A stretch of 64,000 bases of DNA from Candidatus Fraserbacteria bacterium (GCA_029262795.1 JAJCYT010000030.1:1-64000); one strand, 5' to 3'; positions 16,291 through 24,941 are shown, numbered from the stretch's first letter. Numbers and translations: made by a program. The notes: generated by a model not told the origin, from the sequence alone.

Positions 16291-16371
16291 CAAATCCCCC
16301 AGCCCCTTTGCTAGAAAGGGCTCCCTTCCTACTCGAAAGGAGCTACGATTGATCATTGAGAGTGGGTTCTG
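16291..16371 (+). repeat. Dispersed intergenic repeat, copy 2
   Basis: AAATCCCCCAGCCCCTTT, then AAAGGAGCTACGATTGATC, then AGTGGGTTCTG matches the minus strand of 4366-4425 block by block. This copy has an additional AAAGGG...CCCTT segment in the middle. It occupies most of the roughly 300-base gap between the molybdenum hydroxylase operon and the propeller-protein gene; nothing else is seen there except the terminator. Confidence 0.6.
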
Positions 16372-16427
16372 CTTCAAGATTCGTTTTGCTGAACGAAAAT
16401 GGGATTGTTGTTTAAATAATAATTATT

Positions 16428-16460
16428 GATGTGGTGGGTAGCGTTACTACCCACCACATC
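16428..16460 (-). terminator. Hairpin terminator after the propeller-protein operon
   Basis: GATGTGGTGGGTA and TACCCACCACATC form a perfect 13-bp stem with a 7-base loop, 14 bases beyond the stop codon. The following minus-strand sequence is A/U-rich rather than a pure U run. Confidence 0.75.
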
Positions 16461-16474
16461 ATATAGATATCAAA

Positions 16475-17569
16475 CTAAAGTACCGTGTCAGTTGGCAACC
16501 CTTTGACCCACAGGTCAATCAACTGACGCATCATTTCATCAGTGAGTGGTTTGTTCAGGCGAAATGGAGAGCGACCTTCGATCCACAACTGAATGGCCAA
16601 CAACACTTCGTCATCATCCAACTGATTGTTTTTGTCTTCGTCCAAAGCTTCAGCAAAAGGCAACAACAAATCCATGATGAAAATTTGATTCGACCCATTA
16701 CGGTTTGAAGTAAACGCCATCTGCGAACGGTCTGGGCTGAAGGCAGGACGCCCAAATTCATCGGCTGTAGATTGTGTCATGTTGGTCAGAGTCTTCAATT
16801 CACCGTTATCAAAGCGTGCCGAGAACAATTCCAGATCACCCGTGCGATTTGTTTCCCAGACCAGATGCTTGGCATCGAACCAGTTTGCTCGGGTGTCCAC
16901 GCCATCGTCATCGGTAAGCTGGCTGATGTTGAAACGCTCGATACCTGCACTGAAATCGACCAGGAACAAATCCTCATTGCCGTTACGGTTGCTGACAAAC
17001 GCCAGATGCACGCCATTGGGGTTCCAAGTGGGCAGTTGATCCGTGCCAGGATCGTCTGTGATCTGCACCAGTTGATTGCTTTGCAGGTCCAGCAGAAACA
17101 ACTCCATGTTGCCATTCAATTCCAAATCCGCTGCGAATGCCACGTATCTACCATCAGGGCTTGGATAGGGGGTTCGATTTACGCCGCCATTTCGGGTGAT
17201 TTGCTGAACATTGGTGCCATCCCCATTGGCGACATAAATTTCGGAGTTGCCACCACGATCACTGGAAAAATAGAGACGGCTGCCATCGGACGAAAACCAT
17301 GGCTGCCAGTCGCGGCCGGATGCCTCGGTAATCTGCTGACGGTTTTCGCCACTGCTGTTGACGCGGAATAAATTTAACTGTGCGTTGGTTGCCAATGGCG
17401 GTGTACCAGCAAAAAACACGATACCGGAAGATCCCCATGTCGGACCGAATTCAAATGATTCACTCGTTGGCACACCCTTGGCCGAACGCTCCGCATCGAC
17501 ATCAGAGATCGTGGCAACAGTCAGTAGAACGAAAGCCGCAAAGCCGATCAGGAAAAATCGGATATTCAT
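16475..17569 (-). CDS. Exported TolB-like (PD40) beta-propeller protein with C-terminal EF-hand-like loop
   Basis: 364 residues with a signal peptide (FFLIGFAAFVLLTVATI). At least five PD40 repeats are visible, each with the SSDGSRLYFSSDRGGNSEIY or NPNGVHLAFVSNRNGNEDLF pattern, giving a TolB-type propeller. The C-terminal tail contains DEDKNNQLDDDE, which matches a 12-residue EF-hand calcium loop (acidic or Asn at 1, 3, 5, 9, 12), followed by two related helices (LLAIQLWIEG and LIDLWVKG). The second unit lacks a loop. It directly abuts the upstream propeller-protein gene. A scaffold or binding role outside the cell is inferred. Confidence 0.75.
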   Translation of the reverse strand: MNIRFFLIGFAAFVLLTVATISDVDAERSAKGVPTSESFEFGPTWGSSGIVFFAGTPPLATNAQLNLFRVNSSGENRQQITEASGRDWQPWFSSDGSRLYFSSDRGGNSEIYVANGDGTNVQQITRNGGVNRTPYPSPDGRYVAFAADLELNGNMELFLLDLQSNQLVQITDDPGTDQLPTWNPNGVHLAFVSNRNGNEDLFLVDFSAGIERFNISQLTDDDGVDTRANWFDAKHLVWETNRTGDLELFSARFDNGELKTLTNMTQSTADEFGRPAFSPDRSQMAFTSNRNGSNQIFIMDLLLPFAEALDEDKNNQLDDDEVLLAIQLWIEGRSPFRLNKPLTDEMMRQLIDLWVKGLPTDTVL

Positions 17570-18715
17570 TTAACGGGTGGCGTACATGATGAAGCCGTCC
17601 AGCACTTGCTGGTTGGTGACCACGCTGTAAGCCAGATGAGGTTGGTCGTCGGCGTCCAGTTGCAGGCTGGCCATCTGACCAAACGGATCGCCTTGTGCTA
17701 CCACAACCGTTTCGGTTTCCCAGAAATTGCCATCAAAGTGGGCCAGGCGAACGACTTGTTGATCTCCGTAAGCAATCCAAGGATTGCCCTCACTGTCTAG
17801 CGCCAATGAAGTGACATTTCTGGCACCGGCCACACCGATCACGATGTCGCGCAAAATGTCGAGTTCTGTAATTTCCCAGCGTGCGCCAGGATCGCGTTGA
17901 TAAGCGTATTTCAATTTGGCAAACGTTAATCCAAGTTCAACAATATAACTGATATGGATGCCACCATCGGCATCAATGGACATCGAGGAATAAAGGCCGC
18001 TGCCGTCTTCACGGTCCACGGTTTCAAATCCCCAACGATTGCTGCCCGTGCGACGGGCCAGTTTCAGGTTGCGTTGGTCTTGGTCGTAAAAGGTGATATA
18101 GGGGACGCCGGATGCGGTGGTCGTAATGCTGGTACCGAACTGATTGGTCAAGGGATCACTGCCCAATTCTTCCACGATGTAATCACCGTTCTGGTTGATG
18201 AAATAATATTCCACGCCACTGCCATTAAAATCCTGTGGATCGATGGCGCTGATGTGGATGTTGTTGTTGGCATCAACGGCCACGGCATTGTCCCAGCCAT
18301 CATGACCACCATGCTCCAGTGCATTAACCGTCCAAGCACCATCGGCGAGTTGTGCGTGAACCGCATCACCGCGATCTATGCGGAATTGTGGATCCTGAAA
18401 ATCGTGATAACTGGCATGGGCCACATCATTGCTGTCCATCGTGAGGGCGGGTGGCCCTTCGAAGCGGCCTTCGGCAACGGTGGAAATATTCCAGCTTGCG
18501 CCATCCCATTGTGCCGAGCGCACCCAACCTTCGCGGCGTTCCAGCATATAGATCACCAACGGTTGTCCCAAACTGTTGACGGCCAGCGCTGGTTTGGTGC
18601 CTGGGCCAATACGGTCAAATTGCCAACCGCCAAACTGACCCTGAGCCGAAATGGACATGATGCTCAGACCCAAGCCGAGCAGCAGCATTAGCGTGATTCC
18701 TCTAAAAAATTTCAT
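17570..18715 (-). CDS. Exported beta-propeller-like repeat protein
   Basis: 381 residues with a signal peptide (ITLMLLLGLGLSIMSISAQG). The body is built of about six repeats with the theme (x)LAVDSxGxPxIAYxD, for example ALTMDSNDVAHASYHD, AVAVDANNNIHISAID, SMSIDADGGIHISYI and SLALDSEGNPWIAYGD. This resembles sialidase/BNR-type propellers, but no catalytic residues can be assigned. Its ATG overlaps the diacylglycerol kinase stop codon (ATGA type), and its stop abuts the PD40 protein start, so the three genes form one tight operon. Confidence 0.7.
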   Translation of the reverse strand: MKFFRGITLMLLLGLGLSIMSISAQGQFGGWQFDRIGPGTKPALAVNSLGQPLVIYMLERREGWVRSAQWDGASWNISTVAEGRFEGPPALTMDSNDVAHASYHDFQDPQFRIDRGDAVHAQLADGAWTVNALEHGGHDGWDNAVAVDANNNIHISAIDPQDFNGSGVEYYFINQNGDYIVEELGSDPLTNQFGTSITTTASGVPYITFYDQDQRNLKLARRTGSNRWGFETVDREDGSGLYSSMSIDADGGIHISYIVELGLTFAKLKYAYQRDPGARWEITELDILRDIVIGVAGARNVTSLALDSEGNPWIAYGDQQVVRLAHFDGNFWETETVVVAQGDPFGQMASLQLDADDQPHLAYSVVTNQQVLDGFIMYATR

Positions 18716-19191
18716 CGTTCCTCCTCTATCTCTCTGTCAATCGATAGCTGTTTCGGTAGTGATAATTTCAAAAACAAAAGCATAAACATCATGGACCCGC
18801 CTTGAGCCAGAGGGTTGAAATTGGGGTTGTCCCAAACACCCCAAAATAAAACCAGGCCTATCACAAAGGCGAAAAACGCCACCAGCAACGCCGCACCTGC
18901 GGCCACATCCTTAACGTGGCCTGCAGCTTGATTGAATTCGGGGTACACACTGTCTACAAAAACCTCCAAAGCGGTGTTCATCATTTCAAAGCCCAACACC
19001 ACGCTGATGGTGAGTAACAGAATCAACAGCCGATTGACTTCCAGGCCAGCCCATGCACCCAGCAGCAGTACGCCAACGGCCATCAAAAGTTGAAAGCGCA
19101 GATTGCGCTGTGTGCGCATTGCCCAACTAACGCCCTTCCAGGCGCAAGCCACGCTGTTCAAAAATGAGGTGTGCTGATAAGGATTTTTCAA
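18712..19191 (-). CDS. dgkA: Diacylglycerol/undecaprenol kinase
   Basis: 159 residues, integral membrane kinase of the prokaryotic DAGK family. The N-terminal helix has FLNSVACAWKGV and RTQRNLRFQLLMAVGVLLLG. The signature FEMMNTALEVFVDSV, then HVKDVAAGAALLVAFFAFVIG, carries the conserved Glu, Asn, Lys and Asp. Three to four membrane helices are evident. The start is a TTG, and a later start would remove part of the conserved N-terminus. Gram-positive-type members phosphorylate undecaprenol; which lipid is used here is not visible. First gene of the operon with two exported propeller proteins. Confidence 0.85.
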   Translation of the reverse strand: MKNPYQHTSFLNSVACAWKGVSWAMRTQRNLRFQLLMAVGVLLLGAWAGLEVNRLLILLLTISVVLGFEMMNTALEVFVDSVYPEFNQAAGHVKDVAAGAALLVAFFAFVIGLVLFWGVWDNPNFNPLAQGGSMMFMLLFLKLSLPKQLSIDREIEEER

Positions 19192-19290
19192 TATGCGTTG
19201 TCCCTTATTCCACCTACTCTAAACTGTTCTCTCAAATCCAAGTATAATGACGCTCAAAATGGAGCAACAGGAACTGTGACCCTTGACGAG

Positions 19291-20136
19291 ATGACGAAGT
19301 TATTGACGCTCAACGCCTACGCCAAGCTCAACATAGGCTTGCGAGTGTTGGGTTTACGCAAAGATGGCTTTCACGAACTGCACACCCACATGCACACCAT
19401 CGACCTGTGTGATGAACTCACCTTTCAAAAAACAAAAAGCTCTGTCGAGATTGACATTGTGCCAGTCACAGACATCCCACTTGAGAAAAATCTGATTTAC
19501 AAAGCGATTCGCTTGTTTCAGCAAAAATCAAAAATCGATCAAAACGTCCAGTGCAAACTCACCAAAGTGATTCCAATGGGCGCAGGGCTCGGTGGCGGTT
19601 CTAGTGATGCTGCTGCGACGCTGGTGGCGTTGAATCAATTGTTCGACACAAATTATTCAAATAATACGTTGGCTGAATGGGGCGCCGGGCTGGGGTCAGA
19701 TATTCCCTTTTTCATTGAAGGTGGGTTCGCTTGTGCCAAAGGCCGAGGTGAGATTCTCAGGACTTTGGACTCACCTTATCAGGATCACACTTTTGTTGTG
19801 ATCATCCCGTCTATTGAGTGTTCAACACCGGAAGTTTTTAAAGCTTGGGATGAATTTGCTGATTCAATGTCCATTCATGATGTGAGTTGCGAACAAATGG
19901 ATTCTCAAAATGACCTGCAAGCCTCTGCCTGTCGTCGTTACCCTAAATTGAAAGCCTATGAGAAATTGATCCAATCAGCCCCCACAAACTTAAAAGGCAT
20001 GAGTGGAAGTGGGAGTTCGTGGTATGTAGGATTTACAAATGAGCGTGAGGCAAAAGCTTATCAAACACAGCTTCAAAGCCTTCAACTTGAAGCACACATT
20101 CATTGTGTTAAAGCAATTACAACAACTAAGGAGTGA
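19291..20136 (+). CDS. ispE: 4-diphosphocytidyl-2-C-methyl-D-erythritol kinase
   Basis: 281 residues from the ATG at 19291; a GTG at 19276 with a nearby AGGA is an alternative, and the longer frame from 19171 overlaps dgkA and is unlikely. IspE is the GHMP kinase of the non-mevalonate isoprenoid pathway. The N-terminus LNAYAKLNIGLRVLGLRKDGFHEL is diagnostic. The ATP loop is IPMGAGLGGGSSDAAATL, and C-terminal MSGSGSSWYVGF is GHMP motif 3. The methyltransferase gene follows 3 bases after the stop. Confidence 0.93.
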   Translation: MTKLLTLNAYAKLNIGLRVLGLRKDGFHELHTHMHTIDLCDELTFQKTKSSVEIDIVPVTDIPLEKNLIYKAIRLFQQKSKIDQNVQCKLTKVIPMGAGLGGGSSDAAATLVALNQLFDTNYSNNTLAEWGAGLGSDIPFFIEGGFACAKGRGEILRTLDSPYQDHTFVVIIPSIECSTPEVFKAWDEFADSMSIHDVSCEQMDSQNDLQASACRRYPKLKAYEKLIQSAPTNLKGMSGSGSSWYVGFTNEREAKAYQTQLQSLQLEAHIHCVKAITTTKE

Positions 20137-20139
20137 ACC

Positions 20140-20748
20140 ATGACGCCAGAAGAAACTGAACAATGTTGGAGCCGCTATTACGAATATGCCTCAAGCCGTA
20201 ACCCTCGTGAGTTATTGATTCAAGCCATGCGTCGCTTTGGAGAACGCGGTCAGTTTGATGGCAAGGCAGTGGATTTTGGTTGTGGTCCTGGCATCGAGAC
20301 CATGACGTTGTTGAATCAAGGATGGCATGTGTTGGCCATTGATTATCAAGCTGAAGCCATTGAGCGAGTCGAAGCGGGCATTCCAGAAGAAGTGAAACCC
20401 CGCTTAAAAGCTCAACAGGCTTCATTTGAACAAGTGGATCTTTCTGAAGCAGATTTGATTTGGGCAGGTTTTAGTTTGCCTTTCTGCCCGCCACAACATT
20501 TATCAGAAGTGCTGGATAACATTGTTAATGGGCTCAAACCAGGGGGACGGTTTGCTGGTGATTTTTTCGGCCCACGCCATGCCTGGGCTGATGAAGACCA
20601 CGTTACAGTGATGACGGAAGATCAAGTCAAAGATGCTTTTTCAAGTCTCAAATTGGAATACTGGATCGAACAAGAAGGCGAACGAGACACTGCGATGGGT
20701 ATTCAACACTGGCACGCTTACAGTGTGATTTATCACAAGCCTTCTTGA
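20140..20748 (+). CDS. Class I SAM-dependent methyltransferase
   Basis: 202 residues. Motif I VDFGCGPGIETMTLLNQGW, an acidic residue at the end of strand 2 (LAIDYQAEAIERVE), and later FSLPFCPPQHLSEVL and GLKPGGRFAGDFFGPRHAW define a Rossmann methyltransferase of the TehB-like/Methyltransf_11 type. The substrate is unknown. It is preceded by a clear AAGGAG site and coupled to ispE. Confidence 0.8.
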   Translation: MTPEETEQCWSRYYEYASSRNPRELLIQAMRRFGERGQFDGKAVDFGCGPGIETMTLLNQGWHVLAIDYQAEAIERVEAGIPEEVKPRLKAQQASFEQVDLSEADLIWAGFSLPFCPPQHLSEVLDNIVNGLKPGGRFAGDFFGPRHAWADEDHVTVMTEDQVKDAFSSLKLEYWIEQEGERDTAMGIQHWHAYSVIYHKPS

Positions 20749-20772
20749 TAAGGTATGATGTCGGTTTTTATA

Positions 20773-21495
20773 TCATTCTTCAGCAGCTTCTACATTAATT
20801 GGTAGAGACACGCCCTCTCCACAATCGGTACATAGAATGGTCAGTGTGCCAGGTGCTTCCGGCGCAGTCCATAGATAATCAACAGTCTTGCGACCAGGCA
20901 GGGCCAAGCCCTCAAGGTCAAGGTCTGCGCTGCTGAGTGTATGTTCGCTACGATCAGCGTTTTCAAAGATGAACTGAATTTTATGTCCAGCTTTGACAGT
21001 CAACTCTTCTGGTGAAAAAGCGCCGCGTTTGATCAATGTTTTTGCTGCATCGTATTGGCCCAGCCAGCGCAGGTATTCCGTGATGGCTGAAACCTCTTCA
21101 TTGCTCAAATCGAAGAATTCCATTTCTTCAATACCTTCCAAAGCATTGAGAATGTTTTCCTGGCTGACACCACGAACATAGGGGCCAACCCCACTGTCGC
21201 CCGTGCCAAAGGCATTATGGCATGCAGCGCAGCCCACCTGTCCCGCCGTGCGTTCGAACAAGATTCGACCATCGGCAATGAGTTCCTCATCAAAGGGAAG
21301 GTCCATTTCTTCATCTTGTAATATCATTGCATTTGTATTGTGAGGCATCATGGCGCGGTGCACGGAGTGTGATGCCCAAGGCATTTCAATGGATGGAATT
21401 AGGAAAGCGCCCCCAAAAATGACAAACCATAAGGTGAGCCAGGCAATCCGCTTTGCTACTTGCAATCGTTGGTTCATCATCCCTCTTTTCATCAT
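20773..21495 (-). CDS. Exported cytochrome c with C-terminal cupredoxin-like domain
   Basis: 240 residues. A single N-terminal hydrophobic segment (IAWLTLWFVIFGGAFLIPSI) exports or anchors it. A monoheme cytochrome c domain follows with heme motif CAACH (about residue 91) and a likely distal Met in EMEFFDLS. From about residue 155 there is a cupredoxin-like sandwich: LTVKAGHKIQFIFENADRSEHTL and ILCTDCGEGVSL. The usual second His and Met copper ligands are not evident after the CTDC, so metal binding there is doubtful. It lies downstream of a propeller-protein gene, separated by a strong hairpin. Probably a periplasmic or surface electron carrier. Confidence 0.7.
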   Translation of the reverse strand: MMKRGMMNQRLQVAKRIAWLTLWFVIFGGAFLIPSIEMPWASHSVHRAMMPHNTNAMILQDEEMDLPFDEELIADGRILFERTAGQVGCAACHNAFGTGDSGVGPYVRGVSQENILNALEGIEEMEFFDLSNEEVSAITEYLRWLGQYDAAKTLIKRGAFSPEELTVKAGHKIQFIFENADRSEHTLSSADLDLEGLALPGRKTVDYLWTAPEAPGTLTILCTDCGEGVSLPINVEAAEE

Positions 21496-21509
21496 GAATG
21501 CATTGTGTA

Positions 21510-21537
21510 CAGGGGGCGTCTTTTAAGACGCCCCCTG
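21510..21537. terminator. Strong hairpin between propeller and cytochrome genes
   Basis: CAGGGGGCGTCTT and AAGACGCCCCCTG form a perfect inverted repeat with the stem nearly closing on itself. It lies between the stop of the propeller gene and the start of the cytochrome gene on the minus strand. It lacks a long U run, so it may attenuate transcription or stabilise the upstream mRNA. Confidence 0.65.
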
Positions 21538-21557
21538 ACAACTTTCGAGGAGTTTCT

Positions 21558-22913
21558 TTACGAGTTGCCTTCTTCGGTCAGTTGAAGAAGTTGTCGTTTG
21601 ATCTGTAAGGCACTGCCTTGCAAACCATTTTGGTCAGAGAGTACTTCGCCAAAGAAATCGCCCATGCCGTCTTCTTCATAGCGAACGAAGGAGCCGGAAT
21701 GTGTGCTGCCGCCATTTGGCATTGGCATGCGAGCCGTGACTTCTTTTAAGTCCATATCAAAGACGACGATTTCAAAACTGGAGTTGCACGTGATCCACAT
21801 TTCATTGAAGTCTGGATCAGGATGCAATGTGGCATGGTCGCCACGGATACAGTCTGTGGTGAACTGGTTGGCAGGTCGATTGCGCACGCCCATGGTGGCA
21901 ACATCTACAAGCCCAAGCACCTTGCCACGATTATGCGAACCTTCGCCTTTGCCCACAGAATACACTTCGGTGTCTTCCCAGTTGAGAATTAACCCGTAAG
22001 GGCCTTCAACACCTGCGCGTGCAAAGGTTTCCATTTCAGCACTCTTAAGATTGTACTTAAACACTTTGCTGGAGTGACCACCACTAAAGTAGGCATATTC
22101 ACCATCTGCGCTAAAGGATGCCCACACGGGTGTGCTGTCTTCGATGGGCACATATTCTTCCACAGTCCAGTCGCTGGTGTTGATCTTGATCATCACACTA
22201 AAGTGAGTTTCAGCACGAAGCGCACTAGGCAATCGTCCGCCTGCCCACATAAACTCGCCATTGGGCTCAACAAAATAAAGATAGCCTTCCATCCCCATTT
22301 CATTGAAGTCAATGCCACCCACCACACGATTGTCGTTGGCAGGGTCCATCACAAAGGCTGGTTGTCCCCAACCATAGGCCAATGAAAGGTCTTTTCCTTC
22401 AGCATTGGTAAATGCTTTGGCGTGATGTGGGCGTCCCATTGTGGCAAGGACTTTGTCCACTTTTAAGGTCAGTGCGTTGATGATCAGCAAACGGCCATTG
22501 CTACGGCCTTCGCCTGTGGGCAGATAAATCCACTGGCCATCAGACGAAACACCAAGTCCGTGTGGTTCAAACACATCAGACCAGCCAAGATCAAAGCTGG
22601 CCGAAGCCACCACTTCACGTGTGTTGGAATCAAAAATAGCCACCCCTGGCAGGGTTACGCCGCTGAGCAAGCCGCCATAACCAGGGCCTTCCGTGGTAAT
22701 AAACACATCTGGATGTGCGATGGGATCCCAAGCGGGTTCGCCGCTGGAATCAAAACTTTCTAAAAGCTCCACGCCCAATTTTCGGGCCAGTTCGGTTGTC
22801 CACGTATCTGACTGAGCCTGGATCATGTTTACATCCGCGCCCTGCCAAGCCAACAACAAACCAACCAGCATCAAGACAACTATGCCGCTGGACCAATGGG
22901 TAAAACGTTTCAT
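21558..22913 (-). CDS. Exported beta-propeller protein (YVTN/cytochrome d1-like)
   Basis: 451 residues with a signal peptide (SSGIVVLMLVGLLLAWQGA). The body has propeller blades of the YVTN/NirF/cytochrome d1 type, such as GLGVSSDGQWIYLPTGEG, ASFSADGEYAYFSGGHSSKV and YGLILNWEDTEVYSVGKG. Many His residues occur in blade loops (MGRPHHAKAF, RGDHATLHPD, GGSTHSGSF). Pairing with the cytochrome c/cupredoxin gene suggests a redox partner role. Heme d1 binding is not demonstrated by the sequence. Confidence 0.65.
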   Translation of the reverse strand: MKRFTHWSSGIVVLMLVGLLLAWQGADVNMIQAQSDTWTTELARKLGVELLESFDSSGEPAWDPIAHPDVFITTEGPGYGGLLSGVTLPGVAIFDSNTREVVASASFDLGWSDVFEPHGLGVSSDGQWIYLPTGEGRSNGRLLIINALTLKVDKVLATMGRPHHAKAFTNAEGKDLSLAYGWGQPAFVMDPANDNRVVGGIDFNEMGMEGYLYFVEPNGEFMWAGGRLPSALRAETHFSVMIKINTSDWTVEEYVPIEDSTPVWASFSADGEYAYFSGGHSSKVFKYNLKSAEMETFARAGVEGPYGLILNWEDTEVYSVGKGEGSHNRGKVLGLVDVATMGVRNRPANQFTTDCIRGDHATLHPDPDFNEMWITCNSSFEIVVFDMDLKEVTARMPMPNGGSTHSGSFVRYEEDGMGDFFGEVLSDQNGLQGSALQIKRQLLQLTEEGNS

Positions 22914-23017
22914 CTGAGCCCCCTGTTAAAATATTTTCCAACCCTACGTAAACGAAAAGTTTTATCTTTTCCCTGAAGTCTGATAGTTTTAGTTAACTTT
23001 ATGTCGATGCAAAAAAA

Positions 23018-23061
23018 CAGAGGCAATTGTCCCTAAAGCAATAGGGGCAATTGTCCCTATT
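23018..23061. promoter_or_regulatory. Tandem CAATTG-centred palindromes
   Basis: GGCAATTGTCCCTA occurs twice, with CAATTG centres 24 bases apart (23024-23029 and 23048-23053). The second is a near-perfect 22-base palindrome with arms AATAGGG and CCCTATT. It lies about 130 bases upstream of the propeller gene start, a position and form suited to an operator bound by a dimeric regulator at two sites. The regulator is unknown. Confidence 0.45.
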
Positions 23062-23228
23062 AGAACAAAATTCCTGAAAACAGTGACCATAACTGAATGG
23101 TTATTAATCCATTGGTTTAAGGTTTTACAGGTAGAGGATCTTAAGGATGCGTGTAATTACTGGGATACAGAAAGAAACTCTTATTAGATCTGCATTATTG
23201 ATATGGCTACAAAGCCCATAATCAAAGA

Positions 23229-23289
23229 AATAGGGCTCTATCCAGATGTACTTAGCGCAAGGCACTAATTTGATGGATAGAACCCTATT
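23229..23289. repeat. 16-bp inverted repeat with 29-base spacer
   Basis: AATAGGGCTCTATCCA at 23229-23244 and TGGATAGAACCCTATT at 23274-23289 match in 15 of 16 positions when folded. There is no T run, so it is not a standard terminator. It could be a structured RNA, a recombination site or a decayed mobile-element end. Confidence 0.5.
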
Positions 23290-23723
23290 AAAGCGAGAGA
23301 TTATGAGTTTCTTGGCAGCAGTATAGTCAGAAAAAGAGTTTAAGGCAAATTTATATTAAATATAAAAAGAAAAAGTTTACAGCATTGCTAAATCTTTATG
23401 CCCTTATCTTTTTGACGATTAAAGAAAGCCAAGATAACACAAAAGCGGATGTTTTTATCACTATAGTTTCTCCCGCATTCTTTCTCTATGACAATGTTAT
23501 TACATGCATCCTGATCTTAGCCTTGTGTAAAAACAACCATAAATTTAAAAAAGACTTGATTTAAAGGTTGAAGTTCAGCCAGGATACAATTTGTTGATAA
23601 ATGAAAATACTTCTGAAATTGATTTTGAAACAAATGATTGAATTCATGGGTAAGTGAAATAGATGGCCGAGCCGTTGTTGGTTCGGTACACTTTGAAAGG
23701 AAATCTCGACATGGAGGCGCGTC

Positions 23724-24941
23724 ATGAATGCGCTGAGCCGACTGGCTTTAAGAAATCTGATTCGTAACCGACGTCAAAGTGCACTGACTGTAGCCATTGT
23801 GGCGTTTGGTACTTGGGCTATCATTGTGCTTTGGGGGTTTACTGAGGGTACCACGGACTCTATGATTCGTTCTCAAGTCACGCTGGATACCGGTGAATTA
23901 CAGATTCATCGCCAAGGTTATCGGGATGACCCCAACCTGGAATTGGCGTTTACAGAAGAGCAATTTCAATCCTTGCAAACCCAACTCAATTTAGAGTCGG
24001 ACATTCGCGGCATGAGTCCAAGACTCACCACGGAAGGTTTGTTACAGAGTGCTTATGGCAGCCAGGGTGTGATCATTCGTGGGTTTAATCCCGAACTAGA
24101 AAAACAAGTCACCTTGCTGGAAGACACTGTCGAAGAAGGTGGTGTTTTTTTACAGGGTGACGGTGAAATCTTGATCGGACGTTCGTTGGCTGAAAAACTG
24201 GACATTCGACTTGGAGAACGCATTGTGATTCAAGCCCAAGGTCTCAGTCGTGCCCGATCCAAAGGCTTTCGTGTGGTGGGGTTGCTTAGTATAGGGTTGA
24301 CCTTGTTGGACGATGGCATGGTGTTTGTTCACATTAATGATGCTCAAAACTTAACGGGTGTGACCACTTCGACAGAGATCGCACTCTCTCTCAATGGCAA
24401 AGCGCCGGAATCGCTCAAAGCTGAGTTGCAACCGCAATTGGGAGAATCGTTTGAAGTGTCTTCATTTTTCGATCTCAATCCGTTGGTGGGCTTGTTCGCT
24501 CAAGTGGGTCAGTTTCGCATGTTGCCCTTAATGCTTATTCTGGGGGCGCTTGCTGGATTTGGGGTTGCCAATACAGTCACATTTACTGTGCTTCAACGCA
24601 CCCGTGAGTTTGGTGTGATGTTGGCGTTGGGTCTGAAACCCAAACAATTGTCCCGACTGATCACGTTTGAATCACTTTCCACCGGTATGGTGGGGTTTGT
24701 GATTGGTGCTTTTTTTGCCTTTTTACTCAACTCTTATTTGCAAAGTGAGGGCATCAATATGCAATTTTACTCAGATGCCTTTCCTGATTTAGGTGTGCCT
24801 CACGTCCTCTATTCTAAGGTGGCGTGGTGGCACGGATTTTACGGTTGGATTGTGGTGATGCTCACCGCGTTGATTTCGGCGCGCTACCCTGCGCGTCGGG
24901 CTGCTTCTTTAGAACCTACGGAGGCGATGCGTTATGTTTAA
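23724..24941 (+). CDS. FtsX/LolC-type ABC transporter permease
   Basis: 405 residues. The N-terminal membrane helix after ALRNLIRNRRQSALTVAIVA, a large extracytoplasmic MacB-like domain (about 45-265), and three C-terminal helices (LPLMLILGALAGFGVANTVT, LSTGMVGFVIGAFFAFLL, FYGWIVVMLTALISA) give the standard four-helix topology. The end ARRAASLEPTEAMRYV is a hallmark of the family. Such permeases move lipoproteins or other envelope molecules with a LolD/MacB-type ATPase. GGAGG precedes the ATG. First gene of a four-gene operon; the 3' end overlaps the next gene by 8 bases. Confidence 0.88.
   Translation: MNALSRLALRNLIRNRRQSALTVAIVAFGTWAIIVLWGFTEGTTDSMIRSQVTLDTGELQIHRQGYRDDPNLELAFTEEQFQSLQTQLNLESDIRGMSPRLTTEGLLQSAYGSQGVIIRGFNPELEKQVTLLEDTVEEGGVFLQGDGEILIGRSLAEKLDIRLGERIVIQAQGLSRARSKGFRVVGLLSIGLTLLDDGMVFVHINDAQNLTGVTTSTEIALSLNGKAPESLKAELQPQLGESFEVSSFFDLNPLVGLFAQVGQFRMLPLMLILGALAGFGVANTVTFTVLQRTREFGVMLALGLKPKQLSRLITFESLSTGMVGFVIGAFFAFLLNSYLQSEGINMQFYSDAFPDLGVPHVLYSKVAWWHGFYGWIVVMLTALISARYPARRAASLEPTEAMRYV

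Larger units (their letters stand above)
22914..23723. other. 810-base A+T-rich non-coding region
   Basis: The longest gap in the window, visibly richer in A+T than its surroundings. No gene could be supported on either strand. It contains two tandem palindromic sites around CAATTG (23018-23061), a 16-bp inverted repeat (23229-23289), and a CCGAGCC/GGTTCGG hairpin near 23668-23687 just ahead of the permease operon. It is a likely promoter region for both divergent operons. Confidence 0.6.
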
